In this document: positions 33,901 to 45,032 of the stretch, in pieces
Position numbering within the stretch: the first letter of the stretch is position 1
Layout of the letters: every line of letters starts with the position of its first letter
Source: Pleurodeles waltl
Lineage: Eukaryota > Chordata > Amphibia > Caudata > Salamandridae
Assembly: GCF_031143425.1 (NCBI RefSeq)
Contig: NC_090438.1
Span: 753,079,823-753,143,822, forward strand
Length of the DNA stretch: 64,000 nucleotides
Direction: 5' to 3'
Notes under the pieces: generated by a model
Told to the model about the DNA's origin: nothing
The model's input: the letters and a program-made list of their open reading frames with translations, nothing else
Databases searched by the model: none
Translations under genes and position numbers: made by a program

Positions 33901-35175
33901 CAAGGCTTGTTGGTGGCTTTTCCCCAGCACTGACTGACTGCAATCATCCATCCGGCGTGGGACATCGAATGCATCCTCCAGGAACTCTTCACCTGCTCCA
34001 GGGCTGCATTCCTGACCGTCCTCGTCCTACTGTCGACCATCTCCTGCAACCACAGCTGGGTGGGTAGTAGCTCCTGCTCCCGCTGGACACTTCTGGACTT
34101 GGTCCAATTCTTCCACATGTCTTCCTCCTCAGGAATCCACAGCTGCTCTCTTGCAGTCTTGTCTGGTTGTAACATTTTCTTCTTTTCCTTCCTTTTGGGT
34201 GGTTTGGGTAAAATCCAGTAACTTACTCCTTTCTTCCTGGTCGCTAGGGGGAACTGTGATACTTACCTTTGGGTTTTCCTAGTAACCTCAGCTCCTCTCT
34301 CCACATTCCCCTTAGCTAGGAGTGGGTCCTGTGTTTGCATTCCATTTTTAAGTTATATGGTTTGGGCTCCCTAGAGGGTCACTAACACTTTCTGTCTATT
34401 GCTGATTACTAGTGTACATATCTTGTGTTTTACTGACCTCGTATTGGAGGGTTGACTCTCTAGTAGTTTTTGGTAATTGTGTCACTAAAACAAAGTACCT
34501 TTATTTTTGTAACACTGAGTGTTTTCTTTCATGTGTGTAAGTGCTGTGTGACTGCAGTGGTATTACATGAGCTTTGCATGTCTCCTAGATAAGCCTTGGC
34601 TGCTCATTCACAGCTACCTCTAGAGAGCCTGGCTTCTAGACACTGCCAACACTACACCAATAGGGGATACCTGGTATACAGTGTAGGTACCTCAGGTACC
34701 CACCACACACCAGGCCAGCTTCCTACACATACTTAAGGATTTCATTATTATACTAAATAATGATCTAGCATTATTTCAAGACAGTCTGCACTTAATGAAT
34801 TCTGATTGCTCACATCTTGAGTCTGAAAGCTAGCAACCTATAACTTGCAATCCAAGCCAGTCACTGAAACTGGTCTGCAGTTCTGACATAACGTCACATC
34901 TTTAACTTCTTCAGGAATAGCACGTAATCACCCCAACAAATGAATCCTCTGTCTTATTGACCCTAATAAATATATTACACAACTCAAACTGCATGAGTGT
35001 GAATATATTAAAAAATGTGCAGAACCCTCTCTCAGGAAACCATTGGAACCTGGTGATCCCTTTGATAGACTCATTGCTTTTGTAATGTCTCCAGTAGTAA
35101 AATCCTGATAAATAAAGAATACATCTTTAATTCTCAAACATACTTCTAAGGGTGAAGTCCTCACCTTTTGAATAT
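31000..35175 (-). mobile_element. L1-like LINE remnant, antisense, split by a younger element
   Basis: On the minus strand, 34928-35164 reads TTGDITKAMSLSKGSPGSNGF then a short Leu-rich stretch, matching the L1 region that includes SPGPDGF; the next bases resemble CRPVS. At 31570-31630 minus, HADDILL is the YADD box, and near 31410-31460 MKYLGIW matches the KYLGI motif that follows it. The order is correct only if 31944-34727 is removed, so that block is an insertion. Numerous stops show a dead copy. The 3' limit near 31000 is a guess. Confidence 0.65.
31944..34727 (+). mobile_element. 2784-bp TGT...ACA element with 5-bp target duplication
   Basis: Starts TGTAGGAAAGTACC and ends GGCCAGCTTCCTACA, giving 8-base inverted ends TGTAGGAA/TTCCTACA. 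It is flanked by CATAC at 31939-31943 and again at 34728-34732. No element protein is recognisable. It is homologous, in the opposite orientation, to 49414-52087: both carry CTGCTAACCAG near the same end and an ATTATGCCACCC/CTTATGCCACCC segment at similar spacing. TG...CA ends and a 5-bp duplication fit an LTR-type integrase (a very long solo LTR) or a Ginger-like DNA transposon. I cannot choose between them. Short frames inside are incidental. Confidence 0.8.
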
Positions 35176-35395
35176 TCTCCAGGATTCACAGTGGATCTCG
35201 AAACTTTTCTAAAGCAGAACCCCTGCACCAGTCTGCGTTGCTGTGCAGCTCCTCGCCAAGGCCGCTCCACTCCATAAGTGCTGTATGGAACCACATGTCA
35301 GTGCCAGTTGCATGAACTGACATCAGATCCTTTCCTTTCTTACCACCAAACGTGAACCTGGAGCCACCCCTCGACTTTTTACAAGGCCTTTATCT
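35176..35395 (+). repeat. DIRS-type terminal repeat (fragment D, left end)
   Basis: CTCGAAACTTTTCTAAAGCAGAACCCCTG at 35196-35224 aligns with the left terminal repeat of DIRS C (GATCCAGAAAAGTTTCACAAGCAGAATCCCTG). Probably the left end of the DIRS remnant whose coding part appears at 36181. Confidence 0.6.
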
Positions 35396-36180
35396 TAAAA
35401 GTATTTTAAAAAGCCAGTGGAAAATGTAACCTCCCAAAACCACATGGTTCAAACTTTAAATTGAGATGAAGGACAGAGCTGATGCCAATATGTGATAAAT
35501 TCTTTATCTCAGTAGATAACTAATGTAAAAAGTTGCAAGTCTTTTCAAGATATAGCCACTTCATTTGATTTTCTTATTGTTAATAAAAATGCTCCAGTGA
35601 TCCAAAGTGAAAAACAAACAAAAGTGCAGCCAATACGTGTTTCGCGCCCTGACGGTGTGCAGGCCTGGGGCTTTTTCAAGGTTCGATATAGTGCATAAAT
35701 AAAGAGACAGGATCAAATGTTGTCCCCTGTGAACAAAAGGAAAATCTGTGAAAATAAAGAAAAAATCCCATTGCATATCCCATAAGCCAGACGCCAACAA
35801 CAACCCCTTCATGTGATATTCGGGGAATGAAGAATGACATATGTGGGGCAGAATAGACTGCATAATCAGAAGCCCCAAAGAGTTATTCACAGCTACATAA
35901 TTTAACAATACCGAGCCATAGCAACATTGACATTAAGAAACATCAAGCAAGGAATTAAGCAAAATCGGCAGCAATACATTTTATAAAGCCATTATAGTTC
36001 CCACAATGCAGAAAAGAGCATAGAAATTGATCATTTGTCAAAAGCAACATGAAGAATCAAGCATGGGGTTCAGGAAAGTCAGTACAAATATTAATGTCAA
36101 AATCATTTTAGTTCCTATTGTGTAGAGAAAGATATATACAAAAAAAAAAACATTTTATACATACAGGTTAAAGGTCATGT
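35396..36180. other. Intronic sequence with a dispersed repeat
   Basis: No gene. The minus strand at about 35560-35700 holds CCTTGAAAAAGCCCC ... GGGCGCGAAACACGTATTGG, in which GCCC and GGGC can pair to form a stem next to GAAAC. It is related to the motif at 17943-17994. AT-rich sequence continues to 36180. Confidence 0.4.
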
Positions 36181-37690
36181 AAGTGGGTCTTACAGATTGT
36201 CAAGTGTGGTTATGTCCCCTCATTCCTTTTCATATCACTGCACCTTCCACCATCCTCAGAACGACTGATAGAGGATTACCTGTCCCTCTTGCAGCAGGAA
36301 GTGCAGGCTTTTCTGGTGAAAGGAACCATAGAGGGTGCAAGCATTAGAAGTAGGCTGTGGCTATTACTCCTGCTACTTTCTGGTGCTGAAGAACGAGGGG
36401 TGCGTTGTTCTGTTTAAGACCTTCACCCCTTCAATGCCTTCTTGGGAAAGACAAATTCAAGATGCTCACTGTAGCCCAGGTCTTGTCTGCCCCCGACCCT
36501 GGAGACTGGATGGTAACAATGGACCTGCACGACCTGCACATCCTTGTCCTGCAGGCCCACAGGTGCTAGCTGCGGTTTAAAGCAAAGAAGGTGAATATTC
36601 AGTATGCTGTGCTCCTTTCTGGCCTCACCAGTGCCCCTTGGGTGTTCATGAAACCGCTGGCGGTGATTGCTGCGCATGTCTCCCAAGTACAGACTACAAT
36701 GAACCTCCTAACATTGTTGGAGTACACTATAAATGTGCCAAAGTCACTCCTGGCTCCTCAGAGTCACTCCCCTTCATGTGTACCATTTTGGACATGATAC
36801 AATTTCATGCCTGCCTCCTGAGTTGGAGAGTTCAGGACATTTGGGGTGTGATCCTGATGTTTCAGCCTCTGCCCTGGATTTCAGTGAGGGTGATTTCGAG
36901 GCTGCTGAGATTAATGGCCTTTTACTTCATGGTGGTCAAGCAAACCAGGTGGCATTTGCAGACTCTGCAGTGAGCTCTGAAGCCCCAGTGTCCACAGTAT
37001 CAGGGGGACCTATCCGATATTGCAAAGATTACAGAGTAGACTGAAAAAGGCCCTCAGTGGTGGTTGCTTGACCGCAATTAGATCAGCAGCCGAAAAATGG
37101 CTCTTTACCCCATCCAGAGTTAGCAGTGGTGACCTATTCATTGCTTCTGGATTGGGGTGGCCACTTGGGAGAGATATTCGAGATCAGAGCTTATCTGGTC
37201 TCTGCTGGAGTCCCAGCTCACATCAACCTTCTGGAGCTGCGGGCCATCCACTTGGCAAAGAAATCTTACCTACCATCCATCAAAGGGAGCCTGATGGAGT
37301 TGCTCAAGAACACTGCCATGTGTGATTGCAACAAAAAGGGCGGGGTGGGTTGATGGCCCCTTTGTCAGGAGGCACTACACCTCTGAAAATGGCTGAATCA
37401 CCAAGTGATTTTTCTGGTGATACACCCTCTAGCCAGGGCGGATTAACTCAGCCTTGATGCCTAATGGATCACAAATGGTGGTTACATCTGGAAGTGGTGC
37501 ATGGTCACTTACCCAAGTGGAAACAACCTTGATTCAATCACTTTTCTCCATGCCAAAAATACACAATGTCAGGACTTCTGTTCATTGGAGTTTACAACTA
37601 CTGTCTTTCTCTGACGCTCTTTCTCTGTCTCTCTGTTGCTCTGTCTCTCTCACCCCCTCCACTTCCTGATGTGTACTCCATTTGAACCAC
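36181..37690 (+). mobile_element. DIRS retrotransposon fragment D (RT and RNase H remnants)
   Basis: RT-like pieces are readable near 36420-36660 (a KFKMLTVAQVLS...DWMVTMDL segment and a GLTSAPWVFMKP segment) in shifting frames. An RNase H-like segment with AHINLLELRAIHLAKKSYLPSIKGSL lies at 37210-37300 and matches the same motif in copy C. Gag and recombinase are missing. The fragment ends near a run of TCTCTCT at 37620-37650. With the terminal repeat at 35176 it probably forms one internally deleted element. Confidence 0.7.
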
Positions 37691-38571
37691 TGCAGCTGTC
37701 CACTAGGGCTTCTCGCCCTCAAAACAGTGTTCCTCATTGTCGTAACATTGGTGAATTGGGTGAGTGAGCTGCTTTATTTAGATGTGCACCAGGCTAATTA
37801 AACCATCCAAAATACAGATCAGTATTAAAGACATATAAAGTCAGTAACAGTTTCATAAAGGTATATAAGTACTAGACCTATTCAGTTATTGATAGTTGTA
37901 ATAAATGGCAGTTTTCAGTAGTTATTGAGTGATAGAATAAGGTAGGGGTACAGATCAAGGGAGCTAAGTCAGCGATAGCTTTTATAGCAATTTGAACAGA
38001 AGTTGGTTAATTGTTATTGTATTTGTCTTCTGAATTACCTTATTTATTATGCTGGCTCTCCCAAAGAAAGATCATTATTTAGTTCTTTATTACTGAATTT
38101 AGGGGTCTCCAAATAATGAAAGCATCCCCCCCCTTATTTTGTCCCCATACACCCCCCAACTCCCTGTTCATTACAAAATGTCTTAGTAATTTCTGAAGGG
38201 AGCAAAGGGTAGCTTGTAAGAATCACATTTTCCATGCTACATCCAGCCTATTTTTCTACAATACCTTGTCTGAAGAACTTGCCTGGTTGCAGCAGGTGAA
38301 ATCTCTGGGTGGAATGATACTCACCAATGGTGTTTCTGCTAGACTTAGAATTCCAGTGGGCCTGGTAAGTCCTCTTGCCTGTATGTTAGGAATTTGCAAG
38401 CCACTGGTAATAAGGGGCACACAGGGAGCTTGTGCAGCGAGTCAAGCATGACCTGTGATGGGTATTGGATTGGATTGTGTGTGAGATCAGCTGAGCATAA
38501 CATTCAGCACAGTTAGGTAGGCGTTATTGGAAATCATCAGTACAATTCAAACAGTTCATTTTTAATTCCAG
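37691..38571 (+). other. End of the 24.3 kb predicted intron
   Basis: AT-rich sequence with no element recognised. It ends at the acceptor TTTTTAATTCCAG (38559-38571). Confidence 0.45.
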
Positions 38572-39464
38572 GTACTCCGGAAACTCCATCAGCTTCCAAC
38601 ACTTCACAAGAGTCACGCATGGTTTTAAGTATTAAAGATGATGGCATAACACTACCAGATAGCAGCACGCCAGACATGCTAGAACATATGGAAGAGACCT
38701 TTCTAAACAAAATGGATAGTTCCCCACCTTTGCTTTTTTCTGACACCAGTACGCACAGCCAAGAAACATGTGCAGAAACAGATAGTGCAATGTATGAAAC
38801 TATAATCAGCGTTGACAATACACCTTCCACTGACGTTGGTGTGGACTGTCGTCAGATGTTCAGCTGTAAAGAAAATATTGGTATCCAGCAATGCCCGGTA
38901 CGTGACTCTCCACAGTCCCAAATCTCGAATCGCTCGGACATAAATTTGTTAAACAAGGAATCTGACAATAATTTGCTTGTAAATGAGGAAGAGACTGGAG
39001 CCTCTGAGGCACGGAGTTCTAACACAGTTTTATTCAGATTGGAGGGCTCTCACAGTGATATTATACAACATGAGGACAAAGAACGACCAAGTGAAAAAAG
39101 CCCCGGACAATATTTAAAACAACAAGCAGCCAAGAGGACACACCCAGTAGAACTGATCACCAATCCTGGCAAGGAGCAACTGTCAGAGTTACACAGTTGC
39201 TCTGGGAAGATACCTAAATTGAAGGGCTCCCCTCTAAGTAATCAGGAAATTATGAAAGATGGACCAGTGCCCTGTAAATCACCATTCTTGAATGACCAGC
39301 AGAGCCCAGCAGCACAAGAAGCTAGTGAAACAGCAAAAAGTGTTCTAATAAAAGCTTCACCATGCAAGACATCAGAGAACTTCCAAGAGAGTCAAAACAG
39401 CACATTAAATGAAAAAGAACAATTTGATTCACACCTACCTGCTCTGCAGCCAGCCACTACCATG
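38572..39464 (+). CDS. Predicted 893-nt exon of an unidentified host gene
   Basis: Open across its full length. It is preceded by TTTTTAATTCCAG and followed by GTAAGTGGGAA. Two leading bases complete the codon left by the exon at 14189-14269. It then runs 297 codons and ends on a codon boundary after a Met codon. The protein starts TPETPSASNTSQES and contains SIKDDGITLPDSSTPDM. It is rich in Ser, Glu, Asp, Asn and Gln, has repeated S/T-P sites, and shows no transmembrane segment, zinc site or folded-domain signature, so it is probably a disordered region of a larger nuclear or scaffold protein (inference). Base use and absence of repeats set it apart from the transposon-filled flanks. The next exon is not in the window. 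I do not recognise the gene. Confidence 0.7.
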
Positions 39465-39794
39465 GTAAGTGGGAATTGACATTTAAACGCATGTGAAATT
39501 TAGAGGTGGCTTAAAACGTGCTAATAGTATGGTCTGTTGCCTAGTTGTAGCTCCAGTACAGACAGTTTGATGTTGTGAACTGGTGCATTGTTCATGCGTA
39601 CAATCACCTAATTAATCTGCCATATGTAACCTAAGTAACTTTCATCACCAGTTAAATGTTACTAACTCAGAGTTCTCATGAAGATTATTTCTCAAAAATA
39701 TTACATGGGAAATAGCCTTGATTCTACGACAGTATTCGGCACACAGAGGAATGGGTACAGCAGTCAGTTGTGTGACTTTTCCATTAATTATATT
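39465..39794 (+). other. Start of the following intron
   Basis: Begins at the GTAAGT donor. No repeat or frame recognised up to the MITE. Confidence 0.5.
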
Positions 39795-40280
39795 GGGGGT
39801 CATTACTAACATGGCGGTCTGGACCGCCATGCCGGCGGGACGGTAACTTCCACCAATGGCATGGCGGTCCAGACCGCCAAATAATGAATGTGGCAGAACC
39901 GCCACGGATGAAACACCGCCACCGCCAGGCTCCTGCCACCAGGCTGCCTGGCGGTGGCGGTGTTTCTGATCCCACCGGGCAGCGCTTCAAGCAGCTCTGC
40001 CCACCGGATAATGAGTCCGATTCCACCAGCCTTTCCCTGGCAGCTTACGGGCAGTGCAATGCGCGATGGGTACTGCTGCACCCACCACACTACTACTTTG
40101 CTGCCGGCTCCGTTCAGACCCTGATTCCAGCTGGGCTGTCTGGCAGAAACACTGTTTCCGCCTGCTGGCTCAGTTGGATGTTCATTATGTGGCCAGCGGG
40201 GGGTTCTAACGCTGGCGGTCTTCTTTTGACCATCAACACCGATCTCGGCAGGTTTCCCCACCAACATCGTAATGAGGGCC
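39795..40280. mobile_element. Harbinger-type MITE, 486 bp
   Basis: Ends GGGGGTCATTACTAACATGG and, reverse-complemented, GGCCCTCATTACGATGTTGG. They form an imperfect terminal inverted repeat resembling the GGCCCTCATTACAACATTGG at 59065 that begins the Harbinger region. The interior is GC-rich and full of GGCGGT repeats and palindromes. It has no protein-coding capacity. A 3-bp target duplication expected of Harbinger elements is not visible. Confidence 0.7.
39911..39965. repeat. Perfect 20-bp inverted repeat within the MITE
   Basis: Arms 39911-39930 (AAACACCGCCACCGCCAGGC) and 39946-39965 (its exact complement) surround a 15-base loop. Nearby, CATGGCGGTC-TG-GACCGCCATG (39810-39831) is a second perfect palindrome. 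Strong hairpins of this kind are common inside MITEs. Confidence 0.85.
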
Positions 40281-40302
40281 ACAGTTTGCTTTAGGTGATA
40301 TA

Positions 40303-42080
40303 ACATTTATTTATTTATTTATTTCCCATAAGCATCAGGTCATATTTCGATTGGAAATGTACATTAGGCCAGGTATGAATGACAGACATAGAACAATAGA
40401 TAGAATGAGTGGAATTACAGAAACCAGTGAGGTTCTGACGGGAAAGTGTAGGAAAGCTGTTGTTTGGACAGTAAGAACATCAAGGACAAACAGGCGTCTA
40501 AAAAACTGTACAGCACTGTATCTAGAAGATATGGGTGTAGGGGGATCTGCCACTTATCGGGAGACACATTTATAAAAATGAGATGTATTGGGACAGAGCA
40601 TACAAAAGGTAGCCTTGGAATGGTCTATGGATGGTCTGAAGCCCAGTCGTTTCAGTTCTTGGAGGGTCTTATTCTTAGCAGGTTGCCACCTAGCTTCATG
40701 TTGAAAGGCTGAATTAGGGATGCTTTTGGGGCGAATGTATTTTGAGTCAGAGTTTAATAATTTTTTGAGGAGAGCAAAGGCTTGAAGAGCAAGAGCTCAC
40801 GGGAGATCATTGTAATAGTCTTATTTTTTTAATAACTAGTGAGTTAATGATTCTGTTGTGCGAATGGAGGGTGGATTCTGTATAAGTGTAGGATTTAATA
40901 TCTTGTAGTGTAATAAAATATTCTGTCCACTTGGTAGTTTGAAGATTACGCCTAGGTTTATGGTCAGTGTGGCAGACTTGAGCTTGTCCAGCAGGTAGTA
41001 GAAAGAGCTAAGGAGTAAGGTGCTTCTAGAGGAGGAGGGAAAGCATGAGACTTTTGTTGTTCAGAGTTCCAGGTAACCTGATACGGTGTCTAATGGGAGC
41101 AAAGCAAGCTCATACCTGAGGTTGGGACTAGGAATAATATATACGTGTTGTCCACAAGAACCCAGTCAAACAGATATCACTAATGATATATAGTAGTGAT
41201 GTATCATGGCAAACCTAGCCGCACCAAAACAGAGTCTTGGGGGACACTGGATGGAAGTGGGCTGGGAGGCGATCTGAAGGATTGCTACTCTACAGAGAAG
41301 GGCCAATTAGCGAGGTGAGAAAAGAACTGTTTGAGTGCAGTCTGCCAATGGTCATTCAGGGTGTATATTAAGTTATGATGGCTAGCCTTATAAAAAGTTG
41401 CAGAGATATCTACCAGTATGTGGATGGAGGAGAGATGGCTGTGGTGAGTGGATGTGATGAAGCTAGTACCTGGTGTGAAGGCTATTTGAGTGGAGTGGAG
41501 GGTGCAGAAGAAAGACTGGAATGTGTTGAGTAGATTGTTAACAGTGAGGTAATGTGTTCTGTTGTCAGTTTCCATAACATTAGAACTGCTGTAATCTAAA
41601 CCATGAAAGACAGATACCAGAAATGAGTGGGTGGCTAAATTGGGATGTCAAACAGAATAATATATCAGATGTTGGAACAGGCAATTTTATGGTTTGAGTG
41701 CTGTGACAGTTAGATGTAGAGCATGAAGGGTTAGCAGATTTTAGTATTCAGATACACTCTGCTTGGAATGCCAATACAAAGTTGGCAAGAGTAGCCACAT
41801 ACAGTTGGTAAGTGGTAGAGATGGATGAGGAGGGTTAGAGATGTAAGTAAGTAGTGAGGTAAGGACTTGTCTATTTCTGGTGATTTATGAAGGGAAGGAG
41901 GTTGCAAAGTCTAAAGTGGAGAAAGTTCTTACAGGATTAACAAGAAGATTGTTGATTGTGGTTGTGAGTTGTGGATGTTGTTGAAGTAAAGGGATGAGGT
42001 TTTGCAGTTGGGCAGAGTTAGTTTGTACAGTGCTTTGGAAAGTGTGTTTGTATGCTGGTAGGTTTTCTGTGGACGTAAGT
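40303..42080 (-). mobile_element. Decayed jockey/L2-group LINE, antisense
   Basis: On this strand it begins with an (ATTT)n run at 40304-40324, the 3' tail of an antisense LINE. The minus frame at 41285-41575 contains LLNTFQSFFCTLHSTQIAF then HILVDISATFYKASHHNL, degenerate forms of the RT motifs GFR..HSTETAL and LDLSAAFDTVDH. A little farther downstream (minus) a GVPQ-S-L-like segment lies near 41220-41240. The (ATTT)n tail and sequence differ from the 1876-4445 copy, so it is a different family or much older. No intact domain. Confidence 0.6.
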
Positions 42081-42099
42081 GATGTAGTATTGGCGTATC

Positions 42100-42330
42100 T
42101 TTCATAGATTCACATGCTTGAATCATTCCCCGTTGTTGAAGTGGGAGTTTCATGGTACATAGAAAGCAGTAAAATTAAATTTACCTTGAAGTTAATGCAA
42201 AAGACATTCACTTGAATAGCTTATCACTGTTATTAGAAATGACCCAAAGTCCAGCCAATCAGACGACAGCTCCCATTAGAACCCTCACCAGATAGGCTCC
42301 AGTCTCTCAGATTTTCTACCGCACGTCGTG
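42100..42330 (+). repeat. Left inverted terminal repeat of DIRS E
   Basis: TTTCATAGATTCACATGC, GAATCATTCCCCG, AGCAGTAAAATTAAA, AAAAGACATTCACTTGAATAGCTTATCA and GGCTCCAGTCTCTCAGATTTT occur here in order and recur in reverse complement between 56560 and 56790. Differences are scattered, indicating considerable age. Confidence 0.85.
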
Positions 42331-42449
42331 TGAAGGGAGACTCCCGGAGCTCTGCTCAGTTTAGATTCTGACAGGAATTATTCTGAATACTGTTGTTTAC
42401 CTCTAGGACAACAACTTATACATCAAGTCTACAGCTAAGAAAGGTTTAT

Positions 42450-44650
42450 TTCAACGTTACAGCACCTGTGGAAAACTAAGGCACCACTGTGAGGATCCTC
42501 ACAAGGACTACATATGTTGTCTTAACCTAGACCACAAGGTGAAAGATTGTAAGATTTGTCAAACCTTTCCTCACAAGACCTTGAGAGACAGAGAGGCTAG
42601 GCTCCTACTTTGGCTACAAAAACTTAAATCTTAAGAGTACCCCCTCTCTGATGATAACAGCGATCTGTGCCATTGAAGAAGAGAAAAAGATCTGTGGAAA
42701 GTTTCTCTCCAAAAAGAAGTAAGGCAGCCAAGGAAGCCTATTCTGTGGGAGACAAAGCAGAGGAAAGTCCATCCACCTCAAAGAAAGAAAGTTCAAAAAG
42801 GAAAGTTCCTTCTGAACCTTCCACACCAGCTGCCAGCACTATTAAGATCTCTGCCACCATCGACGACTTACAAAATGTCAGTCTCACCGACGAGGCCATG
42901 GACGAGTACATCGTCGACAACAGCCTTGGTCACAACTGCTACCAAAGTGATGGCAACATTTACGGCACCACCTTCACCTTTAATAATAAAATCGTCACCG
43001 TTATCATAGACGAAAATAACATCAGTGACCATAAGTCATAAACCTGCTTTACCGTCATCAATGTCAGAGGTGAAGAAAGCATCGACAAAGTCATCTGACT
43101 CATCAACAAAAAGGTCGTCATCAGGCCCGTCGACGTCAGTAAAAAAAGTGATGACATCAGAGAAATTTAAACCATCAATGCTGATACCCTCAACGGCTCC
43201 GTTGACGAAGGCCGCACCAACAACTTACATACTGTCGACAGCAGCACCACCGATGACTCTCTTAAATCCTGCAGGCACACCTTCAACGACAATGCAAACA
43301 ATACTTTCAGCAAGACCTGATTTGGACTCACACCAACAGTCTTTTCTACCCCTAACATTAATAACTGTAAGGCACAAATCCACACTACAGACATTGCTAC
43401 CGTCACATATGCCACCTGGTAAAGTATCGCCTGCACCTCCTGAAAATCTTCTCGATGATGAGGGAGAATATGAAGGAGAATATTCGGATGATGAACTGTT
43501 TGGAGTAGCTCGTAGTCCTTCGGATTTACGAATTAAATCCCAGGAGGACCATGAGGTCATATGATCATTCATATGTTCATGAACCGTTTGTTTACCAGCA
43601 TGACACATATTCACAACAACAACAGAAACCAAGAGTGCAGATGCCAATGTCACTGGTCACCAATTTACAACATATGGTGCCAGATTACTATAATAGATTC
43701 CCACCACCAAGGTAAGCAACTCCAATATCACAGACACCACTACAACATCCACTGCCGCTAGGTCCTTTTGCCAGGGATCAGTCTTCTGAGATCCAAGTAC
43801 CCGCAACACTGTTGCCACCTCCCTCTTCACCTTCCAAAAATGATTCACCTTCCTCAGACGAGGACCAAGAAGAGGGTAAGATCCAGGACACTGCCTCACT
43901 TCCCAATGAGTGGGACGACTACCAAACACAAACACTATCCCCCTCTACTCCAGCACCAGTAGATTCTCCACCACAGGACATGGGAGGGTTTCATAGTGTT
44001 ATGGAACGAGCTACCAAAAGGTTCCAGCTTCCTTTTGTCACAAAACAATCTGATTGCTTTCTTTACGACTTTAAAGAGGACACCAGAAAGTCGGTTTGTG
44101 CGTTCCTGATTGTGGATTTTATTAGGGAGGAGGGCCTTAAGGTTATGCAAACCCTATCCTCAATACCAGCAGTACTTCCCAGATTGGATAAGAAGAACAA
44201 GGCGCCACCAGCTTGCCTCATTGTTCAGCTCAAACCTGACTGTGTGATAACTCAGGCAGCACAACGCAGGTCCAGAAACCTATCCTTTCCGCGCCTCCGG
44301 ATAAGGAAGGAAGGTGCCTGAATACCATAGGAAAGAAATTCTCCACGATTGCAGCTGCAACAGTCAGCGCAGCAAATACATTGGCGATCCTAGGGTGATA
44401 TGACCGCCAGATGTGGTCGGACATTTCCCAATATATCAATCTCCTTCCCAAGGATGCTCGATCTGGCCGCAGAAGATTCTACAAGAGGGAGGAAAGATTT
44501 CCGCAGCGATCATAGACTGTGCCATAGAGGCCTCATCTACAGGCTTTCGGCAGCTAGCTGGAGCAGAGGTACTAAGGTGCCAGGGATGGCTGGAAGCCAC
44601 TTCATTCTGCCCAGAAGTTCAGATTAGGGTACTAGATATGCAATAAAATG
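42450..44650 (+). pseudogene. DIRS E gag-like region, broken
   Basis: It opens with a zinc-binding-like motif around 42490-42590: DYICCLNLDHKVKDCKICQ then TLRDRE, matching CNLCLSPDHREDTCEAC in copy F. Lys/Ser-rich frames follow at 42667-43038 (KKRKRSVESFSPKRSKAAKE), 43025-43561 and 43812-44321, the last with an acidic DDEGEYEGEYSDDELFG-type stretch upstream at 43450-43500. At least three frame changes are needed. The region ends near 44650. Confidence 0.7.
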
Positions 44651-45032
44651 GAGAACTTCTGTTCGAAAAGCATGTTGATGAGGGATTACAATCTGTAAAG
44701 ACAGACTCAGATACAGCCATATCTTTAGGACCCTACAATTCAGAAGACAGCTCTTTTGAGGAGCCAGGGGCTGGGGAGTTTACTCCTACAGAGGCGATTT
44801 CAACCAATATAGGCAATACTAGCCTTATCAAAGCCAATTTTATACAGCCACCACACAACAACAACAACTCTAAAGGCAACCACCATCAGCAGCCTACAGA
44901 CACCTCACCAGAGGAAAGTCTTCCTATAGAGGCAAGGACACTTCCAGAAAGCACTGACCTCCATCAGGTGCCGGCCACCACCGCCTTCTACAAGGCTCAG
45001 ATGGGGGGCAGAATTTCCAGCTTCTCCCACCA

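Noticed and set aside
39884..40294. 136-codon frame on + and a 166-codon frame on -
   Set aside because: Both lie across the GC-rich palindromic MITE and translate its repeats.
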